Shown here in pieces: positions 45,532 to 56,799 of a stretch of 64,000 bases of DNA (within the stretch, counting starts at the first letter, position 1; each line of letters starts with the position of its first letter). A model generated the notes under the pieces. It saw nothing but the letters and a program-made list of their open reading frames with translations. It ran no database searches and was not told the origin of the DNA. The position numbers were made by a program, and so were the translations under genes. Source of the stretch: Liolophura sinensis. Taxonomy: Eukaryota > Mollusca > Polyplacophora > Chitonida > Chitonidae. The stretch covers positions 2,538,373 to 2,602,372 of the forward strand of contig NC_088306.1 of NCBI RefSeq assembly GCF_032854445.1, in the 5' to 3' direction.

Positions 45532-46137
45532 AATTCTGTGGCATTTAGAACGGTTCTAACACAGCAGATGTGCCTCAAGCGTTAATCGAAATGTTAAAAG
45601 TTTTAATTTAAAATGTGTTTTAGTCATACTTTCTGAATGCGGTTTTCCAGAACTGCGAACTACTTACTAACTTAACCGGGCTATCCTTTTCTCCACGCCA
45701 AAGGGATTCGTCCTATTTTGTGTCCTTAAATCTTGATCCCAGTGTGACCCCCACTGAGGAATATAGATCTAGAAAGGGCGCTTGTGTCATCCTAGTTCAA
45801 TGAGTATTGACAAAATAAGGCCATTACTGGCTGTTGAAATGGTTTTGTCCAAAATCGGATAATTAAAGAGAAATAATCTGGCGGCTTCATGGGGATGGAT
45901 TAATTAGTACATGTGACAAAAAACCCATTTCTTGTGGTATATGATGCCAAGATCCTCGCGTGTTACTTCGGTGTTTTGATTATGATTAAACCATGGCGCA
46001 AAGGGGTGTGCTAAAAGATTTGATTGAATTGTTAGAGGTGTTGGCGTAAATTAGAACTACCCAACGGCCGTATTTTGCAACTCCAGTGCCACAGAGTATC
46101 AGGAACGTTCTGATAGAAACGTAAAATGCATCTACAG
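45532..46137. other. No gene recognised
   Basis: Non-coding, with no recognisable repeat. Confidence 0.35.
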
Positions 46138-46465
46138 TAAAACCAGAGCTGCAGCCACATTGTGATACTGGTCACACGTAACCGGTAAAATTCGTTTTCA
46201 TGTTATTGTTGATGAAAACAACACAGCCTCTCGAGTATTTCTAGACCAGGGACGTGTAATAAATTGCAATTAACATCATATGATTTATTAAACCAATTCT
46301 ACTTGTGCAAGAGGGCCTGTAATAGGCTATTATTTAAGCATTTATACGAACAGTTAGAAAGGAACCCTATCCGATCTAAGTTGACAAGCGGTTACGTGTG
46401 ACAATTTCCTAACTATCACACTGTGGTTGCTACTTTGATTTTACGTCATATACTGCAGTCCTTTT
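46138..46465 (+). repeat. Repeat R with an opposing R end upstream
   Basis: 46,138-46,195 (aaaaccagagctgcagccac then actggtcacacgtaaccggt) is the terminal block of R on the minus strand. 46,205-46,465 is R on the plus strand (aacaacacagcctctcgagt, ataaattgcaattaacatca, actatcacactgtggttgct). The two are head to head, a few bases apart. Confidence 0.65.
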
Positions 46466-46699
46466 TTTTCCTCCCCGAATGAATTCATACCCAAGACGTT
46501 AAGCACTGGTAATGTTGGCACCACTTTGCTTGAGAGAAGTAGACCATGCACTGGTCAGTATGTATGTCGTAGTGGTGTGATCAAGTGGACGTCGAAAGCG
46601 ACGTTAACTCCCAAACATTTTTGCTTTTTCAATTCAAATAGTCTCTGTCCTACTTTCCCACTTAGTATGCATACATTAGTAGCTTTTTGGGAGGCTTGT

Positions 46700-46790
46700 G
46701 TTAGACACTGTTTTGACAATTGGCATTACGATCGCAGGCACGGTACGTCCATTTTGGTTGACGGCTGGTATACGAATGTATGTTTCGGCG
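46700..46790 (+). repeat. U-element terminal motif, solo copy
   Basis: Contains gacaattggcattacgatcg, ggtacgtccattttggttga and cggctggtatacgaatgt, matching the right end of U1. No second end was found within 1 kb. Confidence 0.6.
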
Positions 46791-47454
46791 CATAACTGAA
46801 TGGATTTACTGTTTCTTTGTCGATGGATTGCTGCCCTTTTCACTCCTAATCAAATATTTGTTGTTTGTTAAGAGAACTGTCCAATTCCAGTGCAAAATAA
46901 ACGGACTCTTACGGCTACAGCATTCGTTTGTAGTATACTTTAAGGTCGATTTTCCAGACCCTGTTTAATGGCCTGGAGAGGTGATCACCAATGTACTTTT
47001 CAACTGAGATTAATCAGCTTCTGTTTCATTCTTTGGTTCAGAATCTGGTCAAGTCCAGTTTCTTCAGACCACTAACGCCAGAGAATCGTACCCAGCTCTG
47101 AATGCTAAAGGACCCAGCTGTACCAACAAACTGGAATCTAAAGCGGTAAGTCCAATATATCGTATGCTACTCGATAATCGCAATATAACAGAAAAGAGCA
47201 TAGAGTTAAACGAGGGCAACCATATCGGTGTGATAATTGACAAATGGGCATACACGCTTTGGTATATGTATCCAAATAGGGATATTTCACAATTTCGAAA
47301 CTGAAATTAACCCTTTTGCCATGTACAAGACGTAAGATTAGAGACGGTGGATATATGCCTCTTCGACCAGTAAAAGCAATGTGAAAACAGAACTCTTTTT
47401 ATAAACTTGATTATAAAACAACCTGTTCAAATAAGATAATATAATTAAAGGCCA
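46791..47454. other. No gene recognised
   Basis: Non-coding. Short frames have no domain. Confidence 0.35.
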
Positions 47455-47700
47455 ACAGCATAGATAGTAAAACCAGAAAAGCGACTACAGTGTGATAGCT
47501 GGCAACTGGCCACTCGTGACCGGTGAAATACGGCCTCTTGTCAATTTACCTCAGTCAAGGTATTATTCCAACTGTTATGTGGATGCATAAAAAGTAGAAA
47601 TTTACATGCACCCAGCACCATGGATTAAGCAGAATTAGGTAAATAAAAAAGCAGCGATTAGACGTTACTGGTCTAGAATTACTCAAAGTTAAACCTGTAT
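47455..47700 (-). repeat. Dispersed repeat R, near complete
   Basis: The plus strand reads actacagtgtgatagctggc, gtgaccggtgaaatacggcc, tcttgtcaatttacctcagt, cagcaccatggattaagcag and gttactggtctagaattact, the full order of R in reverse. Confidence 0.75.
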
Positions 47701-48209
47701 TGTAGCGATGTCTTAACGATATAGATATCCCAGTTCCAAGTCACACCGTTTACAACAGCGGAAAAGCGTGAAACACCCAGTTTCGAACTTTGGAACAATA
47801 TCTGTATACTTCTGAAGACGTCCGCTACTATGCATTCTATTGAATGTCAGCTCCGGTCAGTCCGTGTCATTCAGTGGTATGTTCGGGAAAACCACTAGTT
47901 AGCTCTGAACTTCGAATAACTAAAAAAAAGTCGGATTTCAAGGTTTAACAAACACCAGCAACAGTTTTATTAAAATAAAGTAACAGGAGTATGTTAATAA
48001 ATATATATATATGTAAAGGTGCAGGTACTGTATACAAGCACATGACATCTGTACTTCAGTTGGTGCGGATAACTGTGTTAGGATATCTGTTGTGATACCG
48101 GTATGTCCTGCTGTTGTTATATAGACAATATATCAGCCATACGTGGGGAAATTATCAGCAAATAATACTTCCAGGTCTTGTCTGGGAGTAACAGTTCCAG
48201 AAATGGTTC
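47701..48209. other. No gene; (ta)n patch near 48,001
   Basis: Non-coding flank of LINE copy C. A short atatatatatatg run lies at 48,001-48,013. Confidence 0.4.
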
Positions 48210-48217
48210 AGTAATAA

Positions 48218-49374
48218 CTGGACAAACCAGTTTATTTTTACATTGGCCCCTGCCATAACCAAATTTCTGCCACGTGAAACAACGTGTTGGGTTAGGGATG
48301 TATAAATCCACATTGACCCGACACTGGCCAATGTAGATATATGATGGAATATAGAAGTACAATTAAAGGTTAACAGGTACGTATTTACTTTCAGGATATT
48401 ACCAGATTTCTTCATAGTGAAGCGCTTTGGTAACACCCTCTGATTTTAATTCCTCGCAGATTTCTTCTTCCGAAAGTTCCAAAATATCGTGATTGCTACC
48501 TCCCTGCAGCAACACAGTGAAATGTTGAAATTGCGGTGGATATCACATGCCCTCCTCTAGGGACTGTCTACTTTTCGTAAAGAAAGACAAATAATCACTA
48601 TAAAAACCAAAAACAATATATCGTATCAGGAGGCCCGCAAACTAGTCTCCTACTGCGTACTTCAGGGGCCTCCGTGGCTCAGTCGGTTAGCGCGCTAGCG
48701 CAGCGTAATGACCTAGGAGCCACTCACCAATGCGGTCGCTGTGAGATCAAGTCCAGCTCATGCTGGCTTCCTCTCCGGCCGTGCGTAGGAAGGTCATGCC
48801 AGCAACCTGCGGATGGTCGTGAGTTTCCCCCGGGCTCTGCCCGGTTTCCACCCACCATAATGCTGGCCGCCGTCGTATACGTGAAATATTCTTGAGTACG
48901 GCGTAAAACACCAATCAAATAAATAAATAAATAAATAAATACTGCGTACTTCGTTTGTCAATGTGGTCAAGCGAGTAGCATCTGTTGCTACTCAAACCTC
49001 CTAGACTTGGCCCATTGCAAACCAGGAACCTTGTCCTGTTTCTGTTGAACCTACTCTTCGACCTGCTTTTTATACTTCTTCAACCCAAACTACCTCAATA
49101 AAACAAATAAAACCAGCGAATAATACTGGACAACCCGATAACTCTAAACTTAATCAACGTAGAAACAAAAATATGTCCGAAAATAAACCTCCAAATAATA
49201 ACAATAAAATCTAATATACCCAACAAGGCCATTAGTGACCCTGTCCAAACTTTTAATACATTTGGATCATTGGAGGACGTTGGTCCTTCAACATCAGATG
49301 CGGATGTGATGGATACATCACGGGTCGTCCGCGGTCAAGCATAAAGACAAATCCCCCATACGCCTTCTTCCATA
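48218..49374 (+). pseudogene. LINE copy C ORF1, partly inverted
   Basis: The minus-strand reading at 48,436-48,218 gives the middle of ORF1 (GQCRVNVDLYIPNPTRCFTW then QKFGYGRGQCKNKLV; the second Cys of the first knuckle is Trp). The forward part resumes with the third knuckle (NCGGYHMPSS.DCLLF-like) at about 48,525. After the SINE it continues with FVNVVKRVASVAT and a Lys/Asn-rich C-terminus that runs to the stop-start at 49,371-49,377 (ccataatgtctt), the same TAATG junction as in copy B. Deletions remove part of the C-terminal region (49,200-49,330). Confidence 0.7.
48664..48939 (+). mobile_element. SINE-A, full length, reference copy, 13-bp TSD
   Basis: Direct repeats tactgcgtacttc (48,651-48,663 and 48,940-48,952) flank it. 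The tRNA-like head has A-box tggctcagtcgg and B-box gatcaagtcc. The central part has gcaacctgcggatggtcgtg and gtttcccccgggctctgccc. The tail has gtgaaatattcttgagtacg, gcgtaaaacaccaatcaaat and (aaat)n. Inserted in ORF1 of LINE copy C, it is younger than that LINE. Confidence 0.97.
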
Positions 49375-52300
49375 ATGTCTTCTTTAGACAAAATATACAG
49401 TGGAATTGTCGAGGTCTTAAGGTAAATTTTATTGAAATAACACAGCTTGTCCAATCATTACATCCCAATGTCCTGTGTTTTCAGGAAACTGACCTGAAAA
49501 CACTTGGCAAAGATAAGACAACTCTTAAAAATTAGTCATTATACAGTACTTACTTAAATGAAGAAGAGCGATCTGCAGGCGGCTCTTCTATCTTCATAAA
49601 TAACATTATTATTCACAGCCCTGTTGCTCTGGATACAGAGCTTCGGGCTGTGGCCGTTCGTGTTTCATTGTCTGAAACAATCACATTATGTTCAGTGTAT
49701 ATTCCCCCGAGCATTTCTTTGTCAGCATTCCACTTACATAATTTAAAACTACAGTTGCCAAAACCGTTTATAATTATGGGAGATTTAAATTCCGATAACC
49801 CCCTATGGGGTAGTAATAACATGAATAATAAGGGCAAGATAGTAGAAGACTTCTTATCTAACGAAGAACTGTGTTATTTCAATGATGGTTCTAATACCTA
49901 TTTACATCCATGTAATGGCGCTTATTCTGCTATCGATCTCACTATCGCAGATCCATCACTTCTCCCGGATTTTTCTTGGAAGGTGCATGACGATCTTTGT
50001 GGTAGTGACCATTTTCCTATAATACCAGAGCATATGACTTCTAATTCTTTAGAACGTGTAGCTAGGTGGAAGTTCGATAGAGCAGATTGGATCGCATAGG
50101 AGATGTTTTGTGAGGCTGGTATGACCTCAGAGTCTCTGAATGCAGCAGATGATCCCATATTAAAATTTAATGAGTTTGTTTTACGAGCTGCCGATAGAAC
50201 TACCCCGAGGACCTCGACAAATCCCAAATCCAAGAGTAAACCCTGGTACGACAATGAATGTCGTAAAGCCATAAAGGACCGGAAAAAGGCTGAACGAAGA
50301 TTTAATCATTGTCCTACTGATAATCATTTAAAACAGGTTCGTAATTTTACAGCTAAAGCTCGTCGATTAATCAAGTCCAAGAGACGATCTTGTTGGCGGA
50401 ACTTTGTTTCGGGCATTACGTCAAAAACACCTATGCGTAAGGTCTGGAACATGGTTCAGAAACTTAAGGGCAAAAATAATAAAGCAAAAGTCCAGCATTT
50501 AAAAGATGGAGATATTATATTAACCTCTCCACCTGATATAGCCAATAAATTAGCTGAGACAATTTCCGAGAAATCTTCGTCTGAGAATTATACTGAAGAA
50601 TTCCAAAGTATTAAAAACCAGAAGGAGAAAATTAAATTGCCCTTTTCCTCTAAGAATTTAGAAGATTAATATCGAGGAACGATACTGCTTGTGGCCCTGA
50701 CAGCGTATATTATAAGTTTCTGAATCATTTACCGCTTGAGCCACTTGAGACTCTCTTGGACTTGCTTAATGATATTTGGATAACTGGTAATTTTTCACCC
50801 TCATGGAGGGAGGCGTGTATTATCCCGGTTCCCAAACCGGGTAAGGATCATACTGATCCAAATAATTACCGTCCCATAGTTCTTACCAGCGGTGTCTGTA
50901 AGACTATGGAACGGATGATTAATGATAGACTTGTTTGGTTTCTTGAATCCAACGAGTTATTTTCTGATATTCAATGTGGTTTTTGGCAACGAGCTAAGAA
51001 TATGAGTAACATCGAACGTCATTTGCAGCTTTGTCTCAATAAAATCGAGAAATCAGCAACTGAAAACGGTTTTAGATTTTCAACGCCTAAAACCGTTGGT
51101 ATGCATTTTTGTAACAAACGGAAATTTCACTTTTATCCCGAGCTTAATTTTTGTAGTTAACAGGTTAAAATTGTTGGAGAAACAAAATTTTTAGGTATAA
51201 TATTTGATAGTAAGCTATCTTTTATACCACATAATAAAATGCTTAAAGCTAAATGTACAAAGGCTCTCCATATAATCAAGGTCATGTCTAGCACCGATTG
51301 GGGTGCTGACCGATCAGTTTTACTTAATTTATATCGTTCTCTGGTGAGGTATAAATTGGACTATGGATCCATCATTTACGGTTCCGCTAGTAAGTCGTAC
51401 ATTAAAATGTTGGATCCTGTTCATCACCAAGGTTTGAGGCTCAGTCGTGGTGCTTTTAGAACCTCACCAGTAGAAAGTTTATACGTTATATTGTGGGAGC
51501 TAACATCAAGCTGGAGGACATAGCTCCGGTGTCTTTTCCGGAGTCTCCTCCATGGCTTCTTCCACAACCTAAACTAATATTTGATCTACGTAAATATAAT
51601 TAATCGAATATAAATCCTCTTATAATTCAGCAAGGTTTTGCTGAAATTAAAGCTAATTATATGGATTATAAATTTATATATACTGACGGGTCGAAGGATA
51701 AGGACAGGGTTGCGGTTGCGGCTGTCATGGAGCAGAGAGTCTTTTCCATTCGTCTTCCATCCTCTTCTTCAATATTCTCTGCCGAGGCCAGAGCTATACT
51801 CCTGGTCTTATCATATGTTTCTTCTGGGTGTACCCAGAGGGCAATGATATGACTCGCTGTCTTGCCTAGTGGCAATACAGAATAATAAATCTAAAAATCC
51901 CTTGATCCTTCAAATTTTAGCTATACATAGGAAACTAATTAGAAGAGGTAAAGATATTATATTCTGCTGGATACCAAGTCATATTGGTATCCATGGAAAC
52001 ACAGTCGCAGACAGGCAGGCGAAAGCTGCCCTAAATAAACCCATATCAAAGATAAAAATCCCTTATACTGACATGAAGTCCAATATTCTTAAATATATTC
52101 GTTGCCTTTGGCAGGGTGAATGGAACTTGCAGGTCCATAATAAACTGCATTCTATTCATCCGGTCATTGGCTACAATAATTATACTTGCGAAAAGTCTCG
52201 TAGAGACCAAGTAGTCTTAACAAGGTGTCGTGTTGGTCATTCTCGTCTAACGCACAATTTCATACTAGATGGGAGCAGTGCTCCCAGGTGCGTTGGATAC

Positions 52301-52465
52301 GATGCCCAATACGGCATCAAACATATCTTGGTTGACTGTGTAGACTTTGCCCAAGTTCGGCAGAGATTCTACACACTCAACTCTATATATGATTTATTTG
52401 ACAACATCGCTGGCGATGTTGTCATTAATTATTTGAAGGCTATTGGCCCTTATCATAAGATATAA
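49375..52465 (+). pseudogene. LINE copy C ORF2 (EN-RT-RNase H)
   Basis: The endonuclease is the best preserved of the three copies: YSGIVEVLR-type frameshifted start, FQETDLKTLGKDKTTL, RVSLSETITLCSVYIPPSI, FIIMGDLNSDNPLWG, YSAIDLTIADP and GSDHFPI, so the Asp-Asn and Ser-Asp-His motifs are intact. A TAG at 50,098 follows WKFDRADWIA. The RT (50,756-51,160) has ACIIPVPKPGKDHTDPNNY and then jumps from CGFWQ straight to RAKNMSNIERHLQ. It therefore lacks the FFDLEKAYD and YVDD boxes. After 51,239 come SSTDWGADRSVLLNLYRSLV and RYKLDYGSIIYG. RNase H at 51,661-52,060 has YTDGSKDKDRVAVAAVMEQR, IFSAEARAILLVL and CWIPSHIGIHGNTVADRQAK. The C-terminal region ends at 52,465 with DVVINYLKAIGPYHKI. Confidence 0.88.
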
Positions 52466-52654
52466 TTTATTAATATATAAATATTTATCGATAAAGTTAT
52501 ATATACATTTCTTGATATACTATTTTTAAAATATGAGGGTTTTCGAGTTTTAACTGTTTTTGGTTATTCTAATCTGGTTTTAAACATGTCCAAACATTTG
52601 TTTCATTTTTGATGTTCTCACCACCATATCGGAATAAGGCATTTTTAGTAATAA

Positions 52655-53800
52655 GACATGACATAAGATAATAAAAACAAATAAAAAGATCATACATTCA
52701 TTGTTTTATACTAAAAAATGTGAATCATATAACGAATAGAAAACAAGAACACATAAAGCTGCATCTAACTGAAAATGTTGTGTATACAGTTAGCAATTGA
52801 AAAGAAGTTAAATGTGCACGGACAAGGCTGGTGCTGTAGTCCAGAACAAGGCCAGAGGTGATTGAGCCTGGTGGGGACTAGCCTACAATTAATACTTTAT
52901 TTATCAACATGTAATTCTCATGCAAGTCCACACACTTTTTAAGAGATACTGGATCACCGCATGCTGGCCAGCTTTGTCAAGTTTGACAAGATGTCAAGAT
53001 GGAGACATATTTGTCAAGGAAGACATCCACCATCTCGTCGAAAGCCCATCTTTCACTTCAACAAAATATTGTGCCTGCAAAATGTATCCATTAGGTGAAA
53101 CCTGTAGAAAAACTTAAGAGAAATGCTACTTATCAGAATGCAAAAGATTTGCAGCCACTACCACCTGGGCTGGGTCATGCTAAAAAATTTTCAGTATCCT
53201 CTTATAGTAATCAAAATTACTCTAGTTATACAGCTCAAACTAGAACATGAGGTATGGAAAAGCAGCAGGACAAAAGATTTTGTGAAACATGAGAAAAGAG
53301 TCAAGTATCACAGTACAAAGTGTCATACTGAAAGATACTGGTTAAACTAAGTTTTAGCGAGATACACAAAATCATCGGCCATAATGTCATGGTACTTCCA
53401 TCGATTCTTCACACTATTCCTACCGGTTTTGCTAACATATTTTACATCACCAGTTTTCTTTATAACTGTTGTAGAAGTTGGGCAAAAAGTTCCTCATTGT
53501 GGCTAAGGGAGAGAAAAATGCACATCGTCAAACTTGAGGGTCGTCCTCCAGCGGACGAATGTGAACGGGCAAGTAAAGGTGAGGTTTAAAGCCCACGAAA
53601 ACTTCATTCTGACTGCTGGTAAGTAGTAGATCACTGAGGTTGTCCAGGAACATTTTGGCATGACAGACAAAGAGAATTCCCCAACTGTACACATGCCATC
53701 TTCAATGTTGAAAAGTTTTAGGCCCAAAGACGGGCTTTCGACGAAATGATGGATGTCTTCCCTGACAAATATGTCTCCATCTTTCGGCTGCAGGTATTTG
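52655..53800. repeat. Inverted pair around unassigned sequence
   Basis: 52,990-53,055 (agatggagacatatttgtca, aggaagacatccaccatctc) and the reverse complement of 53,720-53,785 (agatggagacatatttgtca, gggaagacatccatcatttc) are ~90% identical. Both can encode DGDIFVxEDIHHxVESPS. The minus-strand frame beyond the right arm reads LKLFNIEDGMCTVGEFSLSV and KFDDVHFSLP; it is not a family I know. The pair may be the ends of an unknown element or a local inverted duplication of a coding exon. Bases between them contain no recognised domain. Confidence 0.5.
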
Positions 53801-54349
53801 CAAAGTTAACTGTCTGACTTGTTGGTATTGTTCTGTAAATAAAAAGTACATCACACACATGCAATGTCACAACTTGAACAAGCCAAACACTAATTTAGTT
53901 CCAATTAAAGTATGAAATAACATTTCAAAATAACAGGTTTCCAAACCCCAGTTCATCCCAATACAATTGTGTAAGAGTACAACTAAACTTAACATGCACA
54001 TGTATAAAATATGAATCTGAATATCCACATTTATGCAATGTATATTGCTCTGTTTTACAAAGCATTTGCTTTTACTGAAATGCAGTATACCAACAAAATC
54101 AACAAAACACTTATTCTGTCACAATGCCAGTACAGTACATGGGACCAGTATGTACATGTACAGGCCCAGCACAGTGTTGGCATTATGCCTGAAAATGTTT
54201 TGCTGATTTTTTGTAGGGTATTGTACTGTACTCATTTACGAAAATTTCAATGCTATGAGATGTTAACCTTATATTTTTCAGGAAGATCATGACTAACTCG
54301 ATCCCTTCGGGAGAAACCTTCCCCTAAAGATCAGAGACCAGGAGTCTAC
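53801..54349. other. No gene recognised
   Basis: AT-rich. The frame at 54,011-54,292 has no domain. Confidence 0.3.
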
Positions 54350-54960
54350 AGCCAGAGCTCATGCGGATATTAATCCTGGGACAACCTCACTTGTCGTTGC
54401 TGTGGCAGCACAGAAACATGTGCAGAAACAGGCCTAGCAAGTCCAATTACAATCGTGGCCAAGTCAGAGGAAGAGCCAGACGAAACAAGGAATTATGTTC
54501 TAAACTTCCTTCAGTGGTATTTCGTATTCAAGAATTTTCGAGATGCCGTCAAGGAGGGTGGCATGTTGAACAAACATAAACCTCAAACTCATGATTCCCT
54601 TCTTTTTTACCCATTCTAAGCTGCCGAAATATCTAGTTGAGTGCATGGACTATATATTGAAGACGGAAGTAATGCTTACACCACAGATGTCACTCAGGAT
54701 TCGTGCTGGCTCGTTTATTAACCGAAAGGGCAAACCAGGTAAGAGCAAGCCTGCAGATATGGAAAAGGAAAACCAGGTGAAGTTTCTTAAAGATCTTATT
54801 CGAGGCCTTGGACAAGGAAAGTCCGAACATACAGTTGTGAAAGTGTCGAAAGCAGGGCCAGATATCTGGAGGTGCTGGACAACTTTGACAAAATGGCTGG
54901 GATAATACCAAGGTCAACCAGCCATAAATCCAAAGGAAGAGGATTTGGGGGACCTACCGA
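54350..54960 (+). pseudogene. Pseudogene resembling DUF6589-type protein C-terminus
   Basis: Frames joined by at least two shifts read NYVLNFLQWYFVFKNFRDAV (about 54,493), then MIPFFFTHSKLPKYLVECMD, LTPQMSLRIRAGSFINRKGK, ADMEKENQVKFLKDLIRGLG and SEHTVVKVSKAGPDI (54,591-54,860). The order G-x-x-x-x-x-AD-x-E-x-x-x-x-x-x-K-x-x-I-x-x-LG followed by the V-x-x-x-S-K-A segment resembles the C-terminal part of DUF6589 proteins, which are common in repeat-rich invertebrate genomes. The function of that family is not established. The call is from remembered family pattern only. A stop-free stretch of 104 codons at the end makes it the most coding-like segment between 53 and 56 kb. Confidence 0.45.
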
Positions 54961-56227
54961 GCCTTAGCCAGTAGGACTTACCCGTTTAACCCCAATCCTC
55001 TCAGCACTATTTCTTTACATAACTCTGTTGTTCTTACCCGTTGACACTTACAGCTCACTTGTTATATTTAAGCACATTGTGTAATTATGTCATTCAGTTG
55101 ATAACGATTCTAGTATCTGCATCTAATCGTCGTGACAATAAACGGAGAAGTTGTAAATATATAAGCAATGCCTTGTCCAGAGGCGTTAACGTTCTAATAT
55201 TGAAACGGGGACCTCCGTAGTTGAGTGGGTTAGCACGCCAGGTGTTTACAGCTTAAAAGCTATATTTTCTGTGAAATAAACATTCTATATATCTGCAGTC
55301 GAATACAACGTTGAAAACCCACAGAGAGTGTGTTGGCATGACCAAAAATCAAGTTAATCTAGCACACACACTTTCCTATATGAAAAGTTCTTACATCGGG
55401 TCAAGGTTATGCCCTAAAGGACAAAGATTTCCATAAGCCCGACAATAACTTTCAGAGATTGAACTTTTCACATACTAACCATATCGTCTCCTCGGGCATG
55501 GGGACAGACGCCGGTGTTACCTGTGTCTCCAGGGTGTTAAAGAAGCTTTTTATACAAAGCAGTAACGCTCGCCTTTCAGCCGTCTACTAAGCAGGTCAAC
55601 CGCTTCACTATGGGGGTGAATTGGATGCCTGGATAAGATTTTTCTTTTGAGCAGCAAACTTCCGGACATAAGAATGAGTTGCTTTTATTTGCTCTCATCA
55701 TGGCTTAGATACAATTTAACCCTAGCCAGGACACCGTATCTAGGTACCATAGTTTTCTGCTGGAATCAATATGTCTGGCTGCAGAAGGCTAATACGTGTG
55801 TATACGAGACAGTAGTCATTATGGTGCTATTCTAAAACCAGCTGACCCATATTGCGGAGAAGTACAAGAAGAATCCTAATTTGGGCATAGTTTGTCTGGA
55901 ATTGCTCTAAGGCTTAACTTCTGTGGTAATAAATGTGCAGGTCGTACGTATTTATGGTGCCAAGCTTACCCTGTCGTCAACTGAGTAAAATGAATCCACA
56001 AATTATTGTTGCAGGAAACCACAGGTTCAAACCTTGGTAATGGAGTACTTTATTCCGCTTAACTCCTCTTTTGAGTCTGTTTGACCATGGCGCAATGACC
56101 AGCAACATGGCTATGTGGTTCATGCCGAACATAAAGCTTGACTGACAGGGTACAAAATGCCATTTGTTTTTAACAGGAACAATAATAATATACGATTCTA
56201 CAACATGGGACGTCAGAGTAATACACG
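54961..56227. other. No gene; SINE-A head scrap at 55,206-55,240
   Basis: 55,206-55,240 (ggggacctccgtagttgagt then gggttagcacgcc) is the first 35 bases of a SINE-A head on the plus strand. No body follows. The rest has no recognised feature. Confidence 0.45.
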
Positions 56228-56345
56228 CGTACCTAGTGAAATCCTGCTGACTGTTAATTTACATGGTTTTATTCCAACTGTTCGGGGTAATGCTTAAACA
56301 GTATTATATATAACTCACAGGCCCCTTGTAATTTTTACTTAAACG
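56228..56345 (-). repeat. Dispersed repeat R, diverged fragment
   Basis: The plus strand holds gactgttaatttacatggtt, ttattccaactgttcggggt and aggccccttgtaatttttac, matching the centre of R in reverse. Confidence 0.45.
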
Positions 56346-56351
56346 ATATTT

Positions 56352-56452
56352 TGACGTACGTGGTAAGGTTTGCCAGCAGTCGTGGGTTTTTTCCCCCGCT
56401 ACGTCAGGTTTCCTCCCATTGTAATGCCGACCGCTGTCGTATAAGTGAAGTA
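56352..56452 (+). mobile_element. SINE-A, 3' half
   Basis: Contains gtggtaaggtttgccagcag, tcgtgggttttttcccccgc, ttcctcccattgtaatgccg and accgctgtcgtataagtgaa, then stops before the final (aaat)n. The copy is truncated at both ends. Confidence 0.75.
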
Positions 56453-56607
56453 TTCGTTTCCTGTCTCCCCAAACAGCCATCCTAGGACCCTGATATTTCG
56501 TGGAAAGTGATTATTTGTGCTATTCTAAAGTAACAGCAAAAACTGGACTTAAATTGCGCTATTAGATTTCTTTCTACCGATGCCAAAAATGTGGGGTTTT
56601 ATTGTTC

Positions 56608-56705
56608 CCACGCTGACCTTCCCACGTACGGCCGAAGAAGAAGCCAACATGAGCTGGGTTTGAACTCACAGCCATCGCATTGGTGAGAGGCTCCTGGGCC
56701 ACGCT
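56608..56705 (-). mobile_element. SINE-A, head half
   Basis: The plus strand reads gaccttcccacgtacggccg, gaagccaacatgagctgggt, ttgaactcacagccatcgca and ttggtgagaggctcctgggc, the complement of the tRNA-like head. The 3' half is absent. It lies 156 bp from a plus-strand 3' half, so one element may have been split and inverted. Confidence 0.75.
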
Positions 56706-56799
56706 GGGGTGCCACCCCAATGGGCCACGGAACCCCCCTGATTTGAAAGAAGTGGGAAAATGTAATGATGTTGATTTGTTTACGCCACTGGTTTACGCC

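Larger units (their letters stand above)
48218..52646 (+). mobile_element. I-type LINE copy C with 5' inversion
   Basis: 48,218-48,502 is ORF1 sequence in inverted orientation. From 48,503 the element runs forward through the ORF1 end, EN, RT and RNase H to about 52,646. The inverted part ends, in LINE coordinates, about 27 bp before the forward part begins, the classic twin-priming layout. The element is interrupted by a SINE-A (48,664-48,939). The canonical 3' tail with (attc)n is missing. 8-bp direct repeats agtaataa (48,210-48,217 and 52,647-52,654) may be its target duplication. The RT lost ~380 bp near 50,988. It is inactive. Confidence 0.85.

Noticed and set aside
48664-48740. tRNA gene
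   Set aside because: A and B boxes are present, but the sequence continues into the SINE-A body and tail with a target duplication. It is a tRNA-derived SINE head. The same holds for the other head-like segments.
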